Part shown: positions 34,823 through 43,500 of the stretch, piece by piece
How the letters are laid out: the number at the start of each line of letters is the position of its first letter
Position numbering within the stretch: position 1 is the stretch's first letter
Program-made: the position numbers and the translations under genes
The notes under the pieces: model-generated
Database searches by the model: none
What the model was told of the DNA's origin: nothing
The model's input: only the letters and a program-made list of their open reading frames with translations
Source: 2-12-FULL-35-15 sp036386835
GTDB taxonomy: Bacteria; Bacteroidota; Bacteroidia; 2-12-FULL-35-15
Direction: 5' to 3'
Assembly (NCBI GenBank): GCA_036386835.1
Contig: DASVUX010000032.1
Coordinates: 1-64,000 of the forward strand
Length of the DNA: 64,000 nt

Positions 34823-36474
34823 TCAACAGAACCATATTACCGTTTCTCCTGCTCTGCTCTATTTCTGTATTTCAAGGCAATCCGTTAAAGGCACAGCTTA
34901 AATTTGTCATCGAGGATTTTGAAGGCATCGCCTATGGCCCTGATGACCTCAAGGCTAACGGACTCTTCGTTTACGGAAATACAAAAGCTAATGTTGACGG
35001 CAAGATGGCAGCCCATCAGGCCTATTCCGGGGAGCGCTCATTGAAGATCAACAAGGAAGGTTCGCTTACCTATGGTGGCTGGGGAAAAGGTGTCAGCCTG
35101 AATGTTGAACTTGATATTACTTCCGATTTCCTGAATTTCTATATCTATGCAGATGCCGCCAACGGTACACGCTCATTAAAAATAGAGCTGCAGGATGATG
35201 ATGATTCGGATAATACCTACAACAAGGACAGAGATGATGTATGGGTGACCACCAAAAAGATAGAAGCAAAAAATTCATGGCAGCTTATTTCAATTCCCCT
35301 CAGTGAGTTTAAAGATAATAATGAGGGTGGGGATGATGGGTTCAATATCAGCTATAAGAATGGTAAATTCTTAAGCCTGCTCTTCAGCTTTGAAGTAGGC
35401 GGCAAATCCACTCCTGGTTTTACCTGCTGGTTTGACTTTATTTGTCTTTCCCAGGGGAAGCTCCCGACAGGGGCAGCCATCTTCTCTCCTCCTTCCGCAC
35501 AGGCTACCGATTTTTGCGGGCTGGGCCTCTGGTCCAAAGAAGGAAATTCTGCCAACTTCACCGATATCGCTCTTAATTTTGAGAACAGCTTTAAGTATGG
35601 CTCTGATAAAAAGCTAGGTGTTATTCATTTTTTCCAACCCTTTTCCTTCGATGGCGGCAATACCCAAAATGCATATCCAACTGTTGAACGCATAAATAAA
35701 GTAATCGCAGCAGGATATATTCCATTGGTCACACTGGAGGATCATTTCATCAATGCAAAGCCTAATACAAAACAACCAAATCTCTACAGCATCGTTGAAG
35801 GCCATTTTGATTCATTCTTCAAAGACTGGGCGAAGCAGATCAAGCTCGCCAAAGGAACAGTCCTCCTCCGTATCCTGCATGAGTTTAATGGTGACTGGTA
35901 TCCCTGGTGCACAATCAACAACGACAAGGACCCGCAAATGGTGGTAAAAGCTTACCGCCATATCCATGATATATTCAAGGCACAGGATGTTACCAATGTT
36001 AAATTTGTATGGTGCCCTAATTCAATGTCATTGCCCCAGGAGAAATGGAATTTTATTATGGATGCATACCCTGGTGATGAATACGTTGATTATGTGGGAC
36101 TGGATATTTATAATGGTGCCGGGCAAGGGATACCGCTTTGGCGCTCATTCAGGAAAGAAGGAATTGAAAATTACTTTATACTAACCCAGAGGCTTGCGCA
36201 CCTGCCTATACTTGTTTGTGAGGCTGCTTCCCGCGAAAGAGGACCTGGTGAGCCCAGGACTTCACAGGATAAGGCGGAATGGATAAGACAAATGGCTGAA
36301 GCGCTTGGAAGTGATATGTCGAGAATCAGGCTGCTTGTATGGTTCAATGAAAAGGGTACATTTAAGGTAACGTCAAGTGAACCATCACAGCATTCGTTCC
36401 TGGTAAATGTACTGAAAAACGATTATTTCAGTAACGGATCGAAAGCTCTGAAGGAATTCTTTGAATCAAAATAG
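34816..36474 (+). CDS. Secreted glycoside hydrolase family 26-like protein with N-terminal binding module
   Basis: 552 residues. The signal peptide is followed by a jelly-roll domain (about 29-215: FVIEDFEGIAYGPDDLKANG, WQLISIPLSEF, CWFDFICL) resembling CBM11-type modules, then a GH26-like (beta/alpha)8 barrel. The acid/base Glu is in LLRILHEFNGDWYPW (about 355), KFVWCPNSMS and YVDYVGLDIYNG follow, and the nucleophile Glu is probably in LVCEAAS (about 469). GH26 enzymes cut beta-mannan, mixed-linkage beta-glucan or beta-1,3-xylan. A hydrolase at the end of a receiver-TPR-barrel operon recalls the hydrolases (BcsZ, AlgL, PelA) of exopolysaccharide export systems. Substrate is unknown. Confidence 0.82.
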   Translation: MVINRTILPFLLLCSISVFQGNPLKAQLKFVIEDFEGIAYGPDDLKANGLFVYGNTKANVDGKMAAHQAYSGERSLKINKEGSLTYGGWGKGVSLNVELDITSDFLNFYIYADAANGTRSLKIELQDDDDSDNTYNKDRDDVWVTTKKIEAKNSWQLISIPLSEFKDNNEGGDDGFNISYKNGKFLSLLFSFEVGGKSTPGFTCWFDFICLSQGKLPTGAAIFSPPSAQATDFCGLGLWSKEGNSANFTDIALNFENSFKYGSDKKLGVIHFFQPFSFDGGNTQNAYPTVERINKVIAAGYIPLVTLEDHFINAKPNTKQPNLYSIVEGHFDSFFKDWAKQIKLAKGTVLLRILHEFNGDWYPWCTINNDKDPQMVVKAYRHIHDIFKAQDVTNVKFVWCPNSMSLPQEKWNFIMDAYPGDEYVDYVGLDIYNGAGQGIPLWRSFRKEGIENYFILTQRLAHLPILVCEAASRERGPGEPRTSQDKAEWIRQMAEALGSDMSRIRLLVWFNEKGTFKVTSSEPSQHSFLVNVLKNDYFSNGSKALKEFFESK

Positions 36475-36485
36475 TCGTTAGGATT

Positions 36486-37985
36486 CTATTTCAGGATGAG
36501 CTTCTTGCTCCTTTTAACCTGATCCGCTATTATTTCAATAGTGTAAATCCCTTTCGGATATTTACCCAGATCAACCTGGATATTTTCCTCCCTGAACTGC
36601 TTCTCGTAAACCAGCTGGCCTTTCACATTGTGTATCCGCAGATGTTTTTCTGAATTTCCCCCGATACTTACAAGGAAAATTCCGGGTGAAGGATTAGGAT
36701 AAATATTGATATCACTTTCAAAAAATTCTTTTGCAGAAATAGTTGTCAGCATGCCCGTATTTAACTTAGCGAGAAATTCACCGGATACATTATGACCGTC
36801 CAGGGAAGAACCGCCTGATGCAGCCCCTATAAGGTAACCTTGGATCCCGTTCTTAAAAGTAAATTTGGAGCCAAAAACAAAACCACCTGTTTGAGGCTGT
36901 GCTGCTTTTACCCACATCCCGTTTCCGGCAGAATCAAGTTTGGCAAAGTACAGGCAGTTCTCGGTGCCTGAAGCCGCGAGACCACCATACGAAGCTGAAT
37001 ACCAAAATCCTCCTGTCATATATAAGTTCTCATCCGCATCCAGGCCAAGATCGGAACAGCCATCATATACCGAACCTCCATAGCTTTTCATCCATAATAA
37101 ATTCCCGGAAGAAGAATACTTTTTTAAAAGAATATCATCATACCGCTGATCTTTTGAAATATAAACTTCGCCAGCCCTGGTTACTGTAAGGTTCCGGTGG
37201 GATGTATAATAATTCCCTCCAAGGTCATTTATCCATTGGATAGTACCAGAAGGATTGTATTTAACCATGAAATGGGAACCGTAATAACTTGCATAGAAAG
37301 TATTACCGGCAATTGTTATAGTATCTGTGTAATCACAAAGGAGATAAATGTTACCTGCGTTGTCGGTCTCTATATCGCGTCCGCTGCAATGAGCACTAAC
37401 AGGAATACCGCTCACGTAATTTCCTGACAGATCAGTTTTCAGTATAAATGCACCTGCAGGGATAGTATTGCCATCATAGTTCATTGGACCGCTCGTTTCC
37501 CCTGTGAGGCAAATGTTTCCGGAAGAATCCACAGCAAATGAATTAAAATTTTCAGTTCCCGGGCTGCTCGTTTTCTTTGTCCATAAGTTATTACCTGAAA
37601 GATCATAGCACTGGACAACGGCATCACCATTCACTGAAGTGTAGGTGGTACCGTTTGTAACAAATGAACCATAAAAGTTGCCCCCGATAAACAGGTTGGA
37701 GCTGAATACTTTTATATCACTGATATTTACCGGAGTTGCGATTGCCCACGCATATACACCTGCAGGATCTGCTTTGGCAATAAACCGGCTTTCAGATGCC
37801 GAGGAGAGTGTAATATTCCCAAGAGTAATGCTCCCGGTAAAGCTCCCGGCTATATATACGTTTCCATTGAGGTCCTCGGTTACCAGTTTAGGTGAGCTGC
37901 CCTGGTATGATGAGCCCCACTCCCACTGCTGCGCATCACAGAATGTGCTCAACAGGCAAAGTGATATTACAAGGAGGGCTCTCAT
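36486..37985 (-). CDS. T9SS-sorted SBBP-type beta-propeller protein
   Basis: 499 residues with a signal peptide (1-18) and repeated SBBP-type units (GNVYIAGSFTGS, GNICLTGETSG, GNIYLLCDYTD, GEVYISKDQRYD, ENLYMTGGFW), about 50 residues each, forming a beta-propeller. A T9SS type A tail is at the end (INIYPNPSPGIFLVSIGG, LRIHNVKGQLV, KGIYTIEII, KKLILK). It is a cell-surface or secreted protein, possibly adhesive. It is convergent with the GH26 gene (11 bp apart) and 8 bp downstream of the CotH gene, hence one operon with it. A related T9SS propeller protein is at 49810-51483. Confidence 0.88.
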   Translation of the reverse strand: MRALLVISLCLLSTFCDAQQWEWGSSYQGSSPKLVTEDLNGNVYIAGSFTGSITLGNITLSSASESRFIAKADPAGVYAWAIATPVNISDIKVFSSNLFIGGNFYGSFVTNGTTYTSVNGDAVVQCYDLSGNNLWTKKTSSPGTENFNSFAVDSSGNICLTGETSGPMNYDGNTIPAGAFILKTDLSGNYVSGIPVSAHCSGRDIETDNAGNIYLLCDYTDTITIAGNTFYASYYGSHFMVKYNPSGTIQWINDLGGNYYTSHRNLTVTRAGEVYISKDQRYDDILLKKYSSSGNLLWMKSYGGSVYDGCSDLGLDADENLYMTGGFWYSASYGGLAASGTENCLYFAKLDSAGNGMWVKAAQPQTGGFVFGSKFTFKNGIQGYLIGAASGGSSLDGHNVSGEFLAKLNTGMLTTISAKEFFESDINIYPNPSPGIFLVSIGGNSEKHLRIHNVKGQLVYEKQFREENIQVDLGKYPKGIYTIEIIADQVKRSKKLILK

Positions 37986-37993
37986 TTTCTAAA

Positions 37994-39616
37994 TTACATT
38001 TTAACAACTTTCCGGAAGGTAACCTTCTTATTCAGCGTCATTTTCACCAGGTATATACCACTTGAGAGGTTTGTAGTTGAAATTTCAGCCTGGTATTGCC
38101 CTGCTGCCATTCTTTCTTCTGTTACCGGCTGGATTTGCTCACCAAGAAGATTTAATATTTCCAGTTTCAAATTTCCGGCTTCAGGGAGATTGTACATGAT
38201 GGTAATGCTGTTAGTGAAGGGATTAGGATATGCGTTCAATGAATTTGATGCCAGCTGCTCTTCTTCTACTCCAACCTGGCACAAACCGTACATATTTGCA
38301 TCCATCCAGGCAAGCCGCTGCTGGATAAAATCTTTCATATTAGAGATCTCTTCAGAATAGTTTTGCGGAATAGGACTTGGATTAGGGTGAACGAACTGGC
38401 CCATGATTGGCCATCTTCCGAAATTTCTCGCCTGCGATTCATTAAGATAGGATGCCATTGAATCGATATGGCCGTGAAGAGTACCCAGGTTGAGAACACC
38501 AGCTCTCAGGTCTTCATACCTGCACTTCAGCTGGTTTTTAAAAGATGCATCCTGCATAAATTCCCACCACCAGAAAGGAACAAAGTTCTCAGTTGCGTAA
38601 ACCTGGTATTGCCAGCCTGTAGGATCATTGCCGCCATTGAAAAAACAATTATCAAATGCAATGTTGAAATCCCACATCGGGCCGCAGAATAATTTCCCGC
38701 CTTTGGAATCCCTTTCTTTATAGAAATAAGAACTGCTCCTGTACCCGTCAGTATTCTTGCTTAATTCATTAAGTATAAAATTATCAATGAATGAAGGAAC
38801 ATCAATAAATTTACGATATCCGTTTACGGGATCCTGGGCGTTCGGACTGGCCAGTGCATTTTCAAAAGCATGAAAATAATTCATGATATAATTTCTTTGT
38901 GAAGGCTGGATACTATCCGGCTTTGGATAATAATACAGGAAGAAATTGGCGGAGTCATGTGTGATATTTGATTTATAGTTGCTGTACCAGCCCTGGTCAC
39001 CGGTAAAATACTTATCAAGTCGGATTATATACCCTCCTGTTAATTCATCACCAGCAGTATCGGTATATTTCATTTTGGCAATATCAACCCGGTTATTATC
39101 TCGTTTTACTTTTTCCTCGATCTGGTACACCCCGCGATAATCTCCATCAACTACCAGTTCAAAAAACTTAGTACGGCTGCTGTAACGGCCCATCCTGTTA
39201 TGGATCCAGAAACCCAACTCATCACGCATTAATGTTTTATCCTGGTATAACCCTTTGAATACCCAATCCTTTCCTGCCGGAAGCCCGAAGAAAGAAACTT
39301 CGATATCTTTATGGGCGCCATCAACAGCACTGATTCCATACGATTGTTTCGGAAGATTCAATGTGCTTTGTCCGTGAAGGTCAAGTTCCACCTGTCCGCT
39401 AAAAGCATTGTGCGGGTCAGAAACGTTATTTCTAACTCCCTGGCCATTATCAATTATGCCCATACTGACATAATACTTCTGATAAGGGGCAAAACTCTGG
39501 CCGCCGGTATTTATTACCACTATCGGAAGGTTGGAAGATGTAAACTGCGCAAAGGCAGAAACGCTGCAAAGGCTGATATAACACACAACAGCGAATAAAA
39601 GTAGTTTTCTTTTCAT
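37994..39616 (-). CDS. CotH kinase family protein with T9SS sorting domain
   Basis: 540 residues with a signal peptide. The CotH domain covers roughly 60-430: LDLHGQSTLNLPKQSYGI, DWVFKGLYQDKTLMRDEL, YRGVYQIEEKVKRDNNRVDI, GGYIIRLDKY, FIDNFILNELSKNTDGYR and CGPMWDFNIAFDN, which holds the presumed catalytic Asp. CotH proteins are atypical protein kinases; in Bacteroidota they are usually secreted and their targets unknown. The T9SS tail is NAYPNPFTNSITIMYN, LGEQIQPV, LSSGIYLVKM, FRKVVKM. It is followed directly by the propeller protein, a possible surface partner. It lies 48 bp after the DksA-like gene. Confidence 0.9.
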   Translation of the reverse strand: MKRKLLLFAVVCYISLCSVSAFAQFTSSNLPIVVINTGGQSFAPYQKYYVSMGIIDNGQGVRNNVSDPHNAFSGQVELDLHGQSTLNLPKQSYGISAVDGAHKDIEVSFFGLPAGKDWVFKGLYQDKTLMRDELGFWIHNRMGRYSSRTKFFELVVDGDYRGVYQIEEKVKRDNNRVDIAKMKYTDTAGDELTGGYIIRLDKYFTGDQGWYSNYKSNITHDSANFFLYYYPKPDSIQPSQRNYIMNYFHAFENALASPNAQDPVNGYRKFIDVPSFIDNFILNELSKNTDGYRSSSYFYKERDSKGGKLFCGPMWDFNIAFDNCFFNGGNDPTGWQYQVYATENFVPFWWWEFMQDASFKNQLKCRYEDLRAGVLNLGTLHGHIDSMASYLNESQARNFGRWPIMGQFVHPNPSPIPQNYSEEISNMKDFIQQRLAWMDANMYGLCQVGVEEEQLASNSLNAYPNPFTNSITIMYNLPEAGNLKLEILNLLGEQIQPVTEERMAAGQYQAEISTTNLSSGIYLVKMTLNKKVTFRKVVKM

Positions 39617-39664
39617 GTGAATGAATTTAATTATTGCAATAGCATATACTAAATCTGTGCCTGC

Positions 39665-40090
39665 TCAGGAAGCAGGTTTATCACGCTTAGCATCAATGCT
39701 CATTGTAGCGTGGGGTACGCTTCTTAATCTCTCCTTCGGAATGAGTTTCCCGGTAACACGGCACACCCCGTATGATTTATTTTCCACACGGATGAGAGCG
39801 TTCTGCAGGTGCTCGATAAATTTTTCCTGGCGGACTGCCAGCTGCGCTGTTTCCTCCTTCGATAAAACATCTGCTGCGTCTTCAAGAAGCTTAAATGTAG
39901 GAGATGTGTCATTTGTACCATGGTCGTCCTGCAATGTGAGGGAGCTTCTCAGCAATTCATAATCATTCTTCGCTTCTTCCAGCTTGGATAAAATAAGCGC
40001 TTTGAACTCCTTCAGCTCTTCGTCAGAATATCTTACTTTTTCTTCATTAGCTGATGGCTTAACCGTCTGATCGTTGTCTTTCTTTTTCAT
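39665..40090 (-). CDS. TraR/DksA family zinc-finger-like regulator
   Basis: 141 residues from ATG 40090 (a start at 40126 would add 12 residues). The coiled-coil arm is DEELKEFKALILSKLEEAKN, and the C-terminal part ends SYGVCRVTGKLIPKERLRSVPHATMSIDAK. Only one Cys remains of the C4 zinc finger, which is the usual Bacteroidota variant of this family. By family knowledge it binds the RNA polymerase secondary channel and modulates transcription initiation. A GGCTAT site with a CGATT right part lies upstream (40419-40393), but without an in-register -7 element, so membership of the glycan regulon is doubtful. Confidence 0.85.
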   Translation of the reverse strand: MKKKDNDQTVKPSANEEKVRYSDEELKEFKALILSKLEEAKNDYELLRSSLTLQDDHGTNDTSPTFKLLEDAADVLSKEETAQLAVRQEKFIEHLQNALIRVENKSYGVCRVTGKLIPKERLRSVPHATMSIDAKRDKPAS

Positions 40091-40241
40091 ATAGTTGTGT
40101 TTATTGCTTGTATTAGTAAAATTCATGCGAAACCGTCAATAAGAATCCCCTTAAAGACCTGTTTTCGTTGAGAACCAATTTTTAACCGTTGAGAGCTTCT
40201 TCTGCAGCGGTCTTAATACTCTTTTCATGCCAGTTAAAATC

Positions 40242-40275
40242 CCCACAAAACCCTGTTAATACAGGTTTCTTGTGG
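40242..40275. other. Imperfect hairpin in dksA-GH intergenic region
   Basis: CCCACAAAACCCTG pairs with CAGGTTTCTTGTGG (one bulge) around a TTAATA loop. It could form in the leader of the DksA-like gene. No T-run is next to it. Confidence 0.3.
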
Positions 40276-40300
40276 AATTATATCCCCAAAACCCGAATAG

Positions 40301-40442
40301 AATAGCCAAAAGCCGGAAAATAATAGCCAAAATCTGTTAAAACAAAGGTGGGTGGGCAACTTTCAAAAGTTCATGGCGTTTTCATATAGTCAATCGTTAA
40401 AAAGGGAAAAAAGATAGCCGAGACCCGGTAAATAATAGCCGG
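40301..40442. promoter_or_regulatory. Four RATAGCC sites in two 21-bp-spaced pairs
   Basis: The gene-free stretch 40127-40487 carries AATAGCC at 40301 and 40322, and GATAGCC at 40413 with AATAGCC at 40434. Both pairs have exactly 21-bp periodicity and the 21-bp units between are similar (RATAGCC, then a CCGG block, then AAAT). The word is the reverse complement of GGCTAT in the regulon promoters. No standard -7 element was found for the GH gene at 40488. The distances of two helical turns suggest same-face binding of a dimeric regulator. Confidence 0.6.
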
Positions 40443-40487
40443 TAAATACAGGAAGATTCCCTAAAAAATTAAACTAAAAAAAACAAA

Positions 40488-42197
40488 ATGAAAAGTCTAA
40501 AGAAAATAGCTCAGATTACAATGTTAGCCTTAGGTTTGGTTGGTGCAGCCAAAACTACCCAGGCGCAATCAATTTCAAATCACTTTTTTGGTCAGAATGC
40601 ATGGATGCCCGATACGATCGGTAATGTAAATGCATGTACAGAACCACCTTGTTTGTTATATGGAAAATTGCATAAGAATTGGGGAAACATCAAGAATAGC
40701 GGTGCCCAGATCATCAGGTTTGGTGGTATTGCAGCCGATCATAATATGCCTACAAATTACCAGTATATCAAAATGATCGACTCGATCCGTGCCAAAGGTA
40801 TGGAACCGGTAATCCAGGTGCCATTTGCAAACTGGCGTTATACCGCTCAGCAGGCAGCAGATATCGTTCGTTTTGTGAATGTAACCAAAGGTAAGAACAT
40901 TAAATACTGGATCATTGGTAACGAACCGGATTTAGGGTACTCTTTTACCAATGCTCACCAGGTTGCAAGTTATATTAAGCCATTTGCTTCTGCAATGAAA
41001 GCTGTCGATCCGAATATCAAGATAGTTGGTCCTGAAACAGCATGGTATAATCACGCGATCATTAACGGTCTTACAACAGCAAACGGTCCGGATGATATTA
41101 CAGGAAAAGATGCGAACGGAAGATATTATATAGATGTTATTGCATTTCATGCTTACCCTTTTAACGGTTCGCAGAACAGAGCTGATGTAATCTCTAAATT
41201 AACTTCAAGCGGGAACCTACAGGATAACCTGTCACAGTTGAACTCAAGGATCGCAGTTTGTAATGCAGCTCACGGAAGAAATGGTGCAACAGCCCTTAAA
41301 ACAGCGATCACGGAAGCGAACGTTAACTGGCAGAATGCAGGTAATGATAACCTTCAGGGGCTTGGTGCAAACAGCTTTATCGGTGGACAGTTCGTTGCAG
41401 AGATGTTAGGTATCAGTTTGAAGAATGGCGTTGATTTTGTGAATATCTGGAGTGTTGTTGAAGGTAATAATACAGCGTTGAACATTGGTTTTGTCGATCC
41501 GTCAACAGGTAACAAAAAGCCATCTTATTATCATTTTAAAATGATGGCTGATAATTTCAGAGGTAATTATGCGAATTCAACCGATAACCAGGCAAACGTA
41601 AAAGTTTTTGCAAGTAAGAGTTCGAACCAGATCAATGTAATGATCATGAACCAGGATCTTGGAAGCAACATGAACTATACAATCCGCCTGAACAATGGAA
41701 CAGTATCGGGTAACAATCCTTTAAAGATCAGTGTTGATGCAGGAGTTAATGTTGAGCATACAGAAACAGTTGTTGCGCAGTCCACAGTATTGCTTACTTT
41801 TAATACTGCAGGTGTGATGTTAAAGAAAACTGAATATACATTACTTGGAAACGCGGTAGCGAACCAGCCCCCAACTGTTACACAGTATGTATCTACAGGA
41901 TTGGAAGAAACAGCATCAATATCAGCAACTCCGAACTTTGATATCAATGTGTATCCGAACCCGACAGCAGGTAAATTGAATTTAGCGATCAATAATGCGA
42001 ATGAAGAACAAAAAAGTGTAGAAGTTGAGATCGTTAATCTTGTTGGTCAGCTGGTGTATCACAAGAACCTCGAGTTTAAAGATGGGAAAGAGATGCTTGA
42101 TCTTCAGGAAGGTGTTGCAAACGGAGTTTATATAGTAAGAATGAGGAATGCGGATGAAAAAGTGATCACGAAGAAGATCGTTCTTGAGAGAAAATAA
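40488..42197 (+). CDS. Secreted clan GH-A glycoside hydrolase with T9SS sorting domain
   Basis: 569 residues. Signal peptide 1-26 (ending TTQAQ). The (beta/alpha)8 part shows IIRFGGIAADH, EPVIQVPFANW, the acid/base Glu in KYWIIGNEPDLG (about 145) and a probable nucleophile Glu in AITEANVNW (about 270), then a C-terminal beta-sandwich (INVMIMNQDLGSNMNYTIRL) and a T9SS type A tail (INVYPNPTAGKLNLAI, GVANGVYIVRMR, KKIVLERK). This is the plan of clan GH-A families such as GH39, GH44 or GH79; I cannot choose among them. It is exported to the surface or medium and presumably cuts a plant or self polymer. A strong terminator follows; it is monocistronic. Confidence 0.82.
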   Translation: MKSLKKIAQITMLALGLVGAAKTTQAQSISNHFFGQNAWMPDTIGNVNACTEPPCLLYGKLHKNWGNIKNSGAQIIRFGGIAADHNMPTNYQYIKMIDSIRAKGMEPVIQVPFANWRYTAQQAADIVRFVNVTKGKNIKYWIIGNEPDLGYSFTNAHQVASYIKPFASAMKAVDPNIKIVGPETAWYNHAIINGLTTANGPDDITGKDANGRYYIDVIAFHAYPFNGSQNRADVISKLTSSGNLQDNLSQLNSRIAVCNAAHGRNGATALKTAITEANVNWQNAGNDNLQGLGANSFIGGQFVAEMLGISLKNGVDFVNIWSVVEGNNTALNIGFVDPSTGNKKPSYYHFKMMADNFRGNYANSTDNQANVKVFASKSSNQINVMIMNQDLGSNMNYTIRLNNGTVSGNNPLKISVDAGVNVEHTETVVAQSTVLLTFNTAGVMLKKTEYTLLGNAVANQPPTVTQYVSTGLEETASISATPNFDINVYPNPTAGKLNLAINNANEEQKSVEVEIVNLVGQLVYHKNLEFKDGKEMLDLQEGVANGVYIVRMRNADEKVITKKIVLERK

Positions 42198-42215
42198 TCC
42201 AATAATTATTAAAAC

Positions 42216-42246
42216 AAAAGCCCCGCTGATCCAGCGGGGCTTTTTT
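42216..42246 (+). terminator. Strong terminator, usable in both directions
   Basis: Stem GCCCCGCTG / CAGCGGGGC with an ATC loop and six T, 22 bp after the GH stop. The A-rich left side gives a T-run on the minus strand, so it can also end the convergent gene at 42265-43128. Confidence 0.92.
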
Positions 42247-42264
42247 AATGTTATACCTAAAGAA

Positions 42265-43128
42265 TTATTTAGAGACGATCATCTTCATTGACCGTGTTGT
42301 CCCTTCCTTTTTAAGAACATAAAAGTAGATCCCGTTGGGTATTTCCCCGGTTTCAACAGGAACAGAATATGTTCCGGCTTTCATGTTCTGTTCCATTAGC
42401 GAAGCTATTGGATTCCCAAGCATATCAAAAAGGCGTAAAGATACCATGCCAGGGGTGTTTAACTGAAAATTAATATGTGTCAGATCCTTCGCAGGATTCG
42501 GAGTATTCTGGTATAATTTGAAAGGCGGCATGCTTTCAAGTGCCATTACACTTACCGGTGCTATGGCAGGACCTGTAAGATTATCAAAATAAAATTCATC
42601 CGCAGTGTTCGTATTCGGGTTAAAGAGGATTACGATCTTATCAATACCTGTGGGTGCGATGGTCCCACCGGGAGTGATCTGAGAGAAGTTGAATGATAAA
42701 TTCTGCCACGCATTCTGCGCGGTAGTTACCGCAACATATTCGCTATGTACCCCTGCCGGATACGAAGGTACGCCAGCCGACCCGAGCTGGATCTGGATCT
42801 GTGTGCCTACCGGGGCGGTGGTATAAAGTTTCATAGTAATATGAGGTGCGTTAATGGAGCCTGAAGCATAATTGGATATATCAACAAGTTCATTGGTCGG
42901 ATGGATCTGGATATTATCATATAAAGTGCCTGCGTCCCTGACATATTTTGCGCAATGCATACTGCTGTCCACCGGGTTCATTGCGGGATTCAGTGACATT
43001 GAATCAATAATCCCGGTACGGAAACCGATAAAGGAGAATTTATTCCCCTCGAAATCGTTATAATTCTGCTGCCCAAAAGTGTTAAGGGCGAATGTGAAAG
43101 CTAAAACAGATAAGAGTAAATTTTTCAT
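42265..43128 (-). CDS. Carbohydrate-binding-like protein with T9SS sorting domain
   Basis: 287 residues with a signal peptide (1-19). The jelly-roll domain (NYNDFEGNKFSFIG, ITMKLYTTAPVGTQIQIQLG, WQNLSFNFSQITPGG, IVILFNPNTNTADEFYFDNL) is a clear paralogue of the protein at 28251-28937, sharing YTTAPVGT, LFNPN and YFD(D/N)xTGPA. A T9SS type A tail is added: KLYQNTPNPAKDLTHINFQ, LRLFDMLGNPIASL, IPNGIYFYVLKKE, KMIVSK. It should be displayed on the surface, while its paralogue should not. It is driven by regulon promoter 4. It might bind the same glycan at the outside that the paralogue binds inside. Confidence 0.85.
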   Translation of the reverse strand: MKNLLLSVLAFTFALNTFGQQNYNDFEGNKFSFIGFRTGIIDSMSLNPAMNPVDSSMHCAKYVRDAGTLYDNIQIHPTNELVDISNYASGSINAPHITMKLYTTAPVGTQIQIQLGSAGVPSYPAGVHSEYVAVTTAQNAWQNLSFNFSQITPGGTIAPTGIDKIVILFNPNTNTADEFYFDNLTGPAIAPVSVMALESMPPFKLYQNTPNPAKDLTHINFQLNTPGMVSLRLFDMLGNPIASLMEQNMKAGTYSVPVETGEIPNGIYFYVLKKEGTTRSMKMIVSK

Positions 43129-43174
43129 AGCATATGTATTATTTTAAGTTTTTATATCTTTTATTTCCTTAATA

Positions 43175-43258
43175 CAAAATTACCGCCTGAGCATCACTTT
43201 CTCCCCCGCTTTCGATATTCGGACAATTATTATAGCCGGAGAATAGCTTTTTACAGCC
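43175..43258 (-). promoter_or_regulatory. Regulon promoter 4: GGCTAT-N17-CGAA and TAATTTTG
   Basis: On the minus strand GGCTAT starts at 43237, CGAA is at 43214-43211 and TAATTTTG starts at 43182, 55 bases from the first G. A further GGCTGT lies exactly 21 bp upstream (43258-43253), the same periodicity as in the array at 40.3-40.4 kb. The gap 43129-43500 has no gene and is filled by this and promoter 5, back to back. Confidence 0.75.
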
Positions 43259-43406
43259 ATATTAAAGGACATGGCCTGAATTTAAATAAACGTTCAATGG
43301 GAAATCCCCATTAATTCCCAAAACGTTCTGTGGCGAACACTCTACATTCCAAAAAGGGAAATTTATATTAAAACCAGATTTTCGCAGCTGGTCTTTTTCC
43401 CCTTCC

Positions 43407-43470
43407 GGCTATCGAATACAGGCGATTACCGAAAGCTGGCATAAATCTTTACCAGTGAATGATAAGTTTG
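43407..43470 (+). promoter_or_regulatory. Regulon promoter 5: GGCTAT-N17-CGAA and TAAGTTTG
   Basis: GGCTAT starts at 43407, CGAA is at 43430-43433 and TAAGTTTG at 43463-43470 starts 56 bases from the first G. Here the two parts form a visible dyad: TTCCGGCTATC and GATTACCGAAA. The GT4 gene begins at 43501. No -33 TTG. Confidence 0.75.
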
Positions 43471-43500
43471 CATAAATAATCACGCATTTCTTCAGCATAC

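Noticed and set aside
40393..40419. Seventh regulon promoter for the DksA-like gene
   Set aside because: GGCTAT and CGA are in register, but the in-register -7 octamer (GAAAGTTG) has two mismatches, so it is only a weak candidate.
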